A stretch of 34,386 nucleotides of DNA from an uncultured Dysgonomonas sp. Its GTDB lineage: Bacteria > Bacteroidota > Bacteroidia > Bacteroidales > Dysgonomonadaceae. The notes beneath the pieces were generated by a model. The model was not told where the DNA came from. It searched no databases and saw only the letters and a program-made list of their open reading frames with translations. The position numbers and the translations under genes were made by a program. How positions within the stretch are numbered: the stretch's first letter is position 1; each line of letters opens with the position of its first letter. Positions 30,766-34,386 of this stretch are shown in pieces. Location: positions 1 through 34,386 of the forward strand of contig CALKIV010000011.1 in the NCBI GenBank assembly GCA_937995835.1, written 5' to 3'.

Positions 30766-32361
30766 TTGATGAAGAAAAGCACAAGCATTATCCTCCTATT
30801 TTTCTGCGGTTTTTTGATTTGTTATGGTCAGATGGCGAAGAGAACTCGTCCTACGCTAACACCACAACAGGAAGAGGTGCAACGAAAAGCAGTGGAATTT
30901 TATCCCCGATCGGTGTCGCAGACAAAACCCGAACTACTACCCAAACTATATAGCAACTGGAGCACAGCATTATATCTGCTCGAAGAGTATGAGCAAGCAT
31001 TGCCCATCTATCATAAGTTGGCCAACTTGACTCCCAACGATGCCACGGTTTATCTCTTTTGGGCACAGTCTCTCTCGCATTTAGGGAGAGAAAACGAAGC
31101 CGTTGCCAAATATAAAAGAGCCATAGAACTGAAACCTAATGATGGTGAGGCTTATAAAGGAATAGCCGGCAGTTATCTGAATCTCAAACAATTTGATCAG
31201 GCGACAACCTATTTCGATCAGGCACTGGGTTTAGATGCCCAAGATGCTGATCTGCACTTCAATTATGGCTTAACCTTGTATCATCTGAAGCAGATGAGAG
31301 CTGCAGCTGAGCAGTATCAAAAAGCTTTGCAGCTGGACGCCAACTATGCGCCGGCATATTATCATATTGGTGTCATTTTTGATGATCAAAAACATTATGA
31401 ACAAGCCATTGAATTTTATAAAAAAGCTTTGGAAAAAGATCCTAAGTATTCGGTGGCATATCAGAGCTGGGCAAATGCTCATTTCAATCTTGGCAACCAA
31501 CTGACTGAGCAAAAGCGATATGCGGAAGCTATGGTCATGTATCAGCAGTCGGCGAAAATAGCGCCCAACACAGCAGATGTCTATCACTACTGGGGCAACG
31601 CACTCTTTCAGAGCAATAAGTTGGAAGAGGCTGTTGAGATCTATCAAAAAGCTGTTGCCCTGCGAACAAGCAATCCTTCAACGTATTATAATTTGGGATC
31701 AACGCTCTATAAACTTGGGCGATATGAAGAATCTGCCAATCAATATAAAATGGCTGTGACTCTGAAACCCGATTATAAAGCAGCTCAAAATGCATTGGCT
31801 GTAGCTTTGGAGAGGGTGGGGCGACACGACGAGGCGATTGCCCTTCATAAGGGGGGCGACACTCAAAGCTCGAGTGCCGTGGTGGCTTATCATAATAAAG
31901 GAGTCAGTGATTTCAAAGCTGGAAAATTTGCCGAGTCTATTGCCAACTATCAAGAGGCGATTCGTCTAGATCCTAAAAATGCTAGTGCCTATTATGGTTG
32001 GGCAAGTGCTCTCTTCAGCTTAGAGCAATATGAGGAAGCCATTGATCTCTATCGAAAGGCGATTGATTGTAAGCCGGACTATGTTACAGCCTACAACAAT
32101 CTGGCAGGGGCGCTGGTCAACGTGGAGCGATATTCCGAAGCTTTGGACACGTATTTGTCTACCATCAAGCTGGATGCGGGCTCACTGGTGGCTTATTCAT
32201 ATTGCGACCAGATTCTCGATCGACTGAAAATTACTGATCCACAGATCTATGAAAATCAGTTGGAAAACTTTAAAACACTATTGTCTCAAAACAGAGCGAC
32301 TAGCTCTCTGCAAGCTAGCAGTCTTTTTCTCCAACTCTTGCCCAAATATCTTGGTCGCTAG
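30766..32361 (+). CDS. Secreted tetratricopeptide-repeat protein
   Basis: A 531-aa protein with a signal peptide (cut near CYGQ, residue ~22). Residues ~60-470 form about 12 tandem TPR units, e.g. YLFWAQSLSHLGRENEAVAK and YYNLGSTLYKLGRYEESANQ. One unit (~residue 235) has a short insertion (NLGNQLTEQKRYAEAM). The superhelix is a protein-binding scaffold in the periplasm. A TPR gene directly before ribH is a common arrangement in Bacteroidales. A TAATTTTG -7 box lies at 30720-30727. ribH has its own promoter, so the two need not be co-transcribed. Confidence 0.9.
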   Translation: MMKKSTSIILLFFCGFLICYGQMAKRTRPTLTPQQEEVQRKAVEFYPRSVSQTKPELLPKLYSNWSTALYLLEEYEQALPIYHKLANLTPNDATVYLFWAQSLSHLGRENEAVAKYKRAIELKPNDGEAYKGIAGSYLNLKQFDQATTYFDQALGLDAQDADLHFNYGLTLYHLKQMRAAAEQYQKALQLDANYAPAYYHIGVIFDDQKHYEQAIEFYKKALEKDPKYSVAYQSWANAHFNLGNQLTEQKRYAEAMVMYQQSAKIAPNTADVYHYWGNALFQSNKLEEAVEIYQKAVALRTSNPSTYYNLGSTLYKLGRYEESANQYKMAVTLKPDYKAAQNALAVALERVGRHDEAIALHKGGDTQSSSAVVAYHNKGVSDFKAGKFAESIANYQEAIRLDPKNASAYYGWASALFSLEQYEEAIDLYRKAIDCKPDYVTAYNNLAGALVNVERYSEALDTYLSTIKLDAGSLVAYSYCDQILDRLKITDPQIYENQLENFKTLLSQNRATSSLQASSLFLQLLPKYLGR

Positions 32362-32411
32362 GGCAATAGAAGACAGCTCCGGTAGGAGATGAAAATATTG
32401 CACTATAATAG

Positions 32412-32443
32412 TTGATACATTTCATTTATAACTTATATATTTG
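32412..32443 (+). promoter_or_regulatory. Bacteroidota promoter for ribH
   Basis: TTG (32412-32414), a 21-base spacer and TATATTTG (32436-32443), 27 bases before the ribH start. I see no FMN riboswitch: the leader is too short. Confidence 0.75.
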
Positions 32444-32470
32444 TATAAATAATTAATATAATAAGATAAT

Positions 32471-32968
32471 ATGGCAACAGCTTATAAAAACTTATCATCA
32501 TACGATGCCTCTACTGTGCCCAACGGTGAGGATATGAAAATTGGGATTGTAGTATCCGAGTGGAACGAAAAAATAACAGGAGCAATGCTGGAGGGAGCAT
32601 GCAAGACGCTGTTGAAACATGGCGTGAAGCAAGAAAATATTTTGATCGAACATGTGCCGGGCAGTTTTGAACTTATTTTTGGAACAAAACATATGGCAGA
32701 AAATCATGATATCGATGCCGTGATTGCACTTGGTAGTGTAATAAGAGGAGAAACTCCACATTTCGAATTTGTTTGTCAAGGTGTGACACAAGGTATCGCC
32801 GATATGAATATTAGATATGACATTCCGTTCATCTTCGGACTGTTAACAGATAACGATATGCAACAAGCCATCGACAGATCGGGGGGGAAGCATGGCAACA
32901 AAGGAGACGAATGTGCTGTGACTGCAATAAAAATGATAGATTTTTATCGTAGAAATTTGGTGGATTAA
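32471..32968 (+). CDS. ribH: 6,7-dimethyl-8-ribityllumazine synthase
   Basis: A 165-aa enzyme, normal length. It condenses 5-amino-6-ribitylaminouracil with 3,4-dihydroxybutanone 4-phosphate to give the direct precursor of riboflavin, in the cytoplasm as a 60-mer or pentamer. All landmarks are present: VVSEWNEKIT (substrate aromatic Trp31), HVPGSFEL, GSVIRGETPHFEFV with catalytic His97, FGLLTDND, and the C-terminal SGGKHGNKGDECA phosphate-binding segment. It stands apart from other rib genes, as is usual in Bacteroidota. The -33 box of the tRNA promoter lies within its last codons. Confidence 0.96.
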   Translation: MATAYKNLSSYDASTVPNGEDMKIGIVVSEWNEKITGAMLEGACKTLLKHGVKQENILIEHVPGSFELIFGTKHMAENHDIDAVIALGSVIRGETPHFEFVCQGVTQGIADMNIRYDIPFIFGLLTDNDMQQAIDRSGGKHGNKGDECAVTAIKMIDFYRRNLVD

Positions 32969-32986
32969 AAATAATGCCTATCTTTG
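32957..32986 (+). promoter_or_regulatory. Promoter of the tRNA-Tyr/tRNA-Gly unit
   Basis: TTG (32957-32959), a 19-base spacer and TATCTTTG (32979-32986): a perfect -33/-7 pair. It overlaps the end of ribH and lies 26 bases before tRNA-Tyr. Confidence 0.85.
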
Positions 32987-33012
32987 CAACGCTTTTGAGA
33001 GATAAAGTAAAT

Positions 33013-33098
33013 GGGCAGTTACCTAAGTGGCCAACGGGGGCTGACTGTAACTCAGCTGACTTACGTCTTCGGAGGTTCGAATCCTTCACTGCCCACCA
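33013..33098 (+). tRNA. tRNA-Tyr (GTA)
   Basis: The acceptor stem gggcagt/actgccc closes. The anticodon GTA sits in ctgactGTAactcag. There is a long variable arm as expected for class II tRNA-Tyr, ggttcgaatcc as T arm and an encoded CCA at 33096-33098. It precedes tRNA-Gly by 19 bases; the Tyr-Gly pair is the order usually seen ahead of tRNA-Thr and tuf. Confidence 0.95.
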
Positions 33099-33117
33099 CT
33101 TATTTTGAAAGCATATT

Positions 33118-33193
33118 GCGGAAGTAGCTCAGTTGATAGAGCGTCAGCCTTCCAAGCTGAGGGTCGAGGGTTTGAGCCCCTTCTTCCGCTCCA
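33118..33193 (+). tRNA. tRNA-Gly (TCC)
   Basis: A 76-base tRNA with acceptor stem gcggaag/cttccgc, anticodon TCC in the loop cTTCCAA, T arm gagggtttgagcccc, discriminator T and encoded CCA. A terminator follows 5 bases later, and then an integrase gene instead of the tRNA-Thr and tuf genes often found here. Confidence 0.95.
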
Positions 33194-33198
33194 AGAGA

Positions 33199-33230
33199 AA
33201 AGCGATTACTAGATTTAGTAATCGCTTTTT
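33199..33230 (+). terminator. Terminator of the tRNA unit
   Basis: A perfect 13-bp stem (aaagcgattacta/tagtaatcgcttt) with a 4-base loop and five T. It lies between tRNA-Gly and the integrase; this stretch is a plausible place for the element's attachment site. Confidence 0.88.
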
Positions 33231-33279
33231 GTGTTTTAGAGGGTTTGACGTAAACCAAGATGTAAACCAGAAAATTGTA

Positions 33280-34386
33280 ATGAATGTTACTATTAATGCG
33301 GTCTGCTATACATCAAAGACGTTAAAGAATGGGGAACATCCCATCATGTTGAGAGTATCTAGTAATGGAAAACGCAAATATCTGAGTCTAGGTGTTTCAA
33401 TCAATCCAAAATATTGGAATTTCAACAAAAACACTCCAAAATCAAATTGCCCAAATCGAGAGCAAGTAAAAACAATCATTTCTAGTAAAATAACTGAAGT
33501 ACAAAAACAACTGCTAGACTTCAAAGCGTCAGATAAAGAGTATTCTGCAAAGATGCTTATAGACTCCACTAAGAGAGCAAATAAAAGTCTGACTGTTGGA
33601 GAATTTTATGCAGAACTGATAGATACATTTAAGAAGACTAATAAACTAGGTAACTCTTATGTGTACAGAGATTCAATAAATTCTATCAAGTCATTTGTAA
33701 ATGCTGAAAATGTGGACTTGCTATTCTCCGAAATAGATTTGGATTGGTTGAATAAATATGAAAGGTGGTTAGATGATAGAAATATTGCAGATACTACTAA
33801 AAGTCTATTGTTTAGGACTCTAAGAAGTACATTCAACAAAGCTATCACAGAAAAGCTTGTAAAAAGAGAGTGCTATCCTTTTAATGACTTCAAAATCTCT
33901 AAATTCAATACTAAGACTATTAAAAGAGCAATTTCCAAATCTGATATTGCAAGACTTGTAAAATATAGTACTGACAATAAGCACAAGCAATTTGCTTTAG
34001 ATGTGTTTGTATTTTCATACTTCACAGCAGGAATCAATTTTGCAGATATAGCACATTTGACTAAAGACAATCTTTGCGAAAGTACCATCATGTACACTCG
34101 TAAAAAGACAAAGAAATGTATCACAATACCTTTGCAAGCTAAAGCAATTGAGTTGATTGAGAAATATAACTCGTCTAATAACAAATATTTATTTCCTATT
34201 TTATCAGACTTTCATAAAACCGAAGTACAGAAGACCCATAGGGTACATAAAGTAATAGGTAAAGTGAATAAATATCTAAATGAAGTTGGTAAAGAATTAC
34301 ATTTACCTATCACACTAACAACATACGTTGCAAGACACAATGAAACACCTTATCGATTACAAACCAGCACATTACCTGCTTCTTGT
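33280..34386 (+). CDS. Tyrosine recombinase/integrase (runs off the window)
   Basis: 369 codons, open to the right edge. It has an N-terminal arm-binding domain (LRVSSNGKRKYLSLGVSINP, residues ~25-50), a SAM-like core-binding domain (~105-215: LTVGEFYAELIDTF, TTKSLLFRTLRSTFNKAIT), and a catalytic domain from ~225 (FAGI/NFADIAHL region, YTRKKTKK, YLFPIL, TTYVARH). It belongs to the large Bacteroides-type integrase group. The box I arginine is replaced in YFTAGINFADIAHL. After the ARH motif the sequence (NETPYRLQTS...) no longer resembles the family; the final catalytic His and Tyr are not in the window. By position next to tRNA-Gly it should integrate a mobile element lying to the right. Confidence 0.85.
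   Translation, partial: MNVTINAVCYTSKTLKNGEHPIMLRVSSNGKRKYLSLGVSINPKYWNFNKNTPKSNCPNREQVKTIISSKITEVQKQLLDFKASDKEYSAKMLIDSTKRANKSLTVGEFYAELIDTFKKTNKLGNSYVYRDSINSIKSFVNAENVDLLFSEIDLDWLNKYERWLDDRNIADTTKSLLFRTLRSTFNKAITEKLVKRECYPFNDFKISKFNTKTIKRAISKSDIARLVKYSTDNKHKQFALDVFVFSYFTAGINFADIAHLTKDNLCESTIMYTRKKTKKCITIPLQAKAIELIEKYNSSNNKYLFPILSDFHKTEVQKTHRVHKVIGKVNKYLNEVGKELHLPITLTTYVARHNETPYRLQTSTLPASC

Noticed and set aside
32444..32470. FMN riboswitch before ribH
   Set aside because: The predicted leader is under 30 bases and none of the conserved RFN-element sequence is seen.

Overview
The window comes from a Bacteroidota chromosome, most likely a Bacteroidales relative that has a type IX secretion system (T9SS). 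The evidence: several lipoproteins carry an acidic stretch right after the lipobox cysteine (CSSDDDD type); one large secreted protein ends in a T9SS type A sorting domain; several genes have the Bacteroidota promoter form TTG-N19-21-TAnnTTTG; and DUF6268-like barrels, Yip1-family and YkvA/DUF1232 proteins and a Bacteroides-type tyrosine recombinase are present. I cannot name the genus.

Left part (1-18.3 kb): a dispersed set of tailed-phage virion genes, all on the minus strand, interleaved with genes that look like host or cargo genes. Reading leftward from 18.3 kb these are a tail-terminator-like protein, a gp10/neck-like protein, a 536-aa tail protein, the large terminase, and an 899-aa tail protein. 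After an 8.7-kb interruption come the portal and a head-tail connector-like protein. No capsid, protease, tape measure, lysis or replication gene is visible, so this is a partial, rearranged or domesticated phage locus. The interruption (3.0-11.7 kb) holds an LRR lipoprotein, a DUF2975 membrane protein with its small XRE regulator, a small secreted protein, an outer-membrane barrel, a YkvA/DUF1232 protein, a 35-aa membrane peptide, a META-like lipoprotein, a 1.17-kb non-coding stretch with a sigma-54-like promoter, and a tandem pair of acidic-leader lipoproteins that share a 120-bp identical promoter-plus-signal-peptide block. A further lipoprotein (229-1137) sits between two near-identical C-rich terminators. 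Several repeats lie in and around this cargo: a pair of REP-like elements, a pair of diverged 160-190-bp intergenic repeats, a MITE-like inverted repeat, and a 20-bp piece of the tail gene.

Middle part (18.5-30.5 kb): envelope and housekeeping genes. There is a PorT-like barrel; a two-gene operon of an MBG/T9SS-sorted protein and an OmpA-family barrel protein; an EF-hand lipoprotein; a 53-aa membrane peptide; a Yip1-family protein; a CynX/NimT-type MFS exporter divergent from an AraC regulator, followed by an SDR oxidoreductase; and two paralogous lipocalin-like lipoproteins flanking a DUF6268-like outer-membrane protein.

Right part (30.7-34.4 kb): a 12-repeat TPR protein, ribH (lumazine synthase) and a tRNA-Tyr/tRNA-Gly pair with a textbook promoter. 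Just past the tRNA-Gly terminator a tyrosine recombinase begins and runs off the window, probably marking the end of an integrated element. Its last ~16 codons no longer fit the family pattern.
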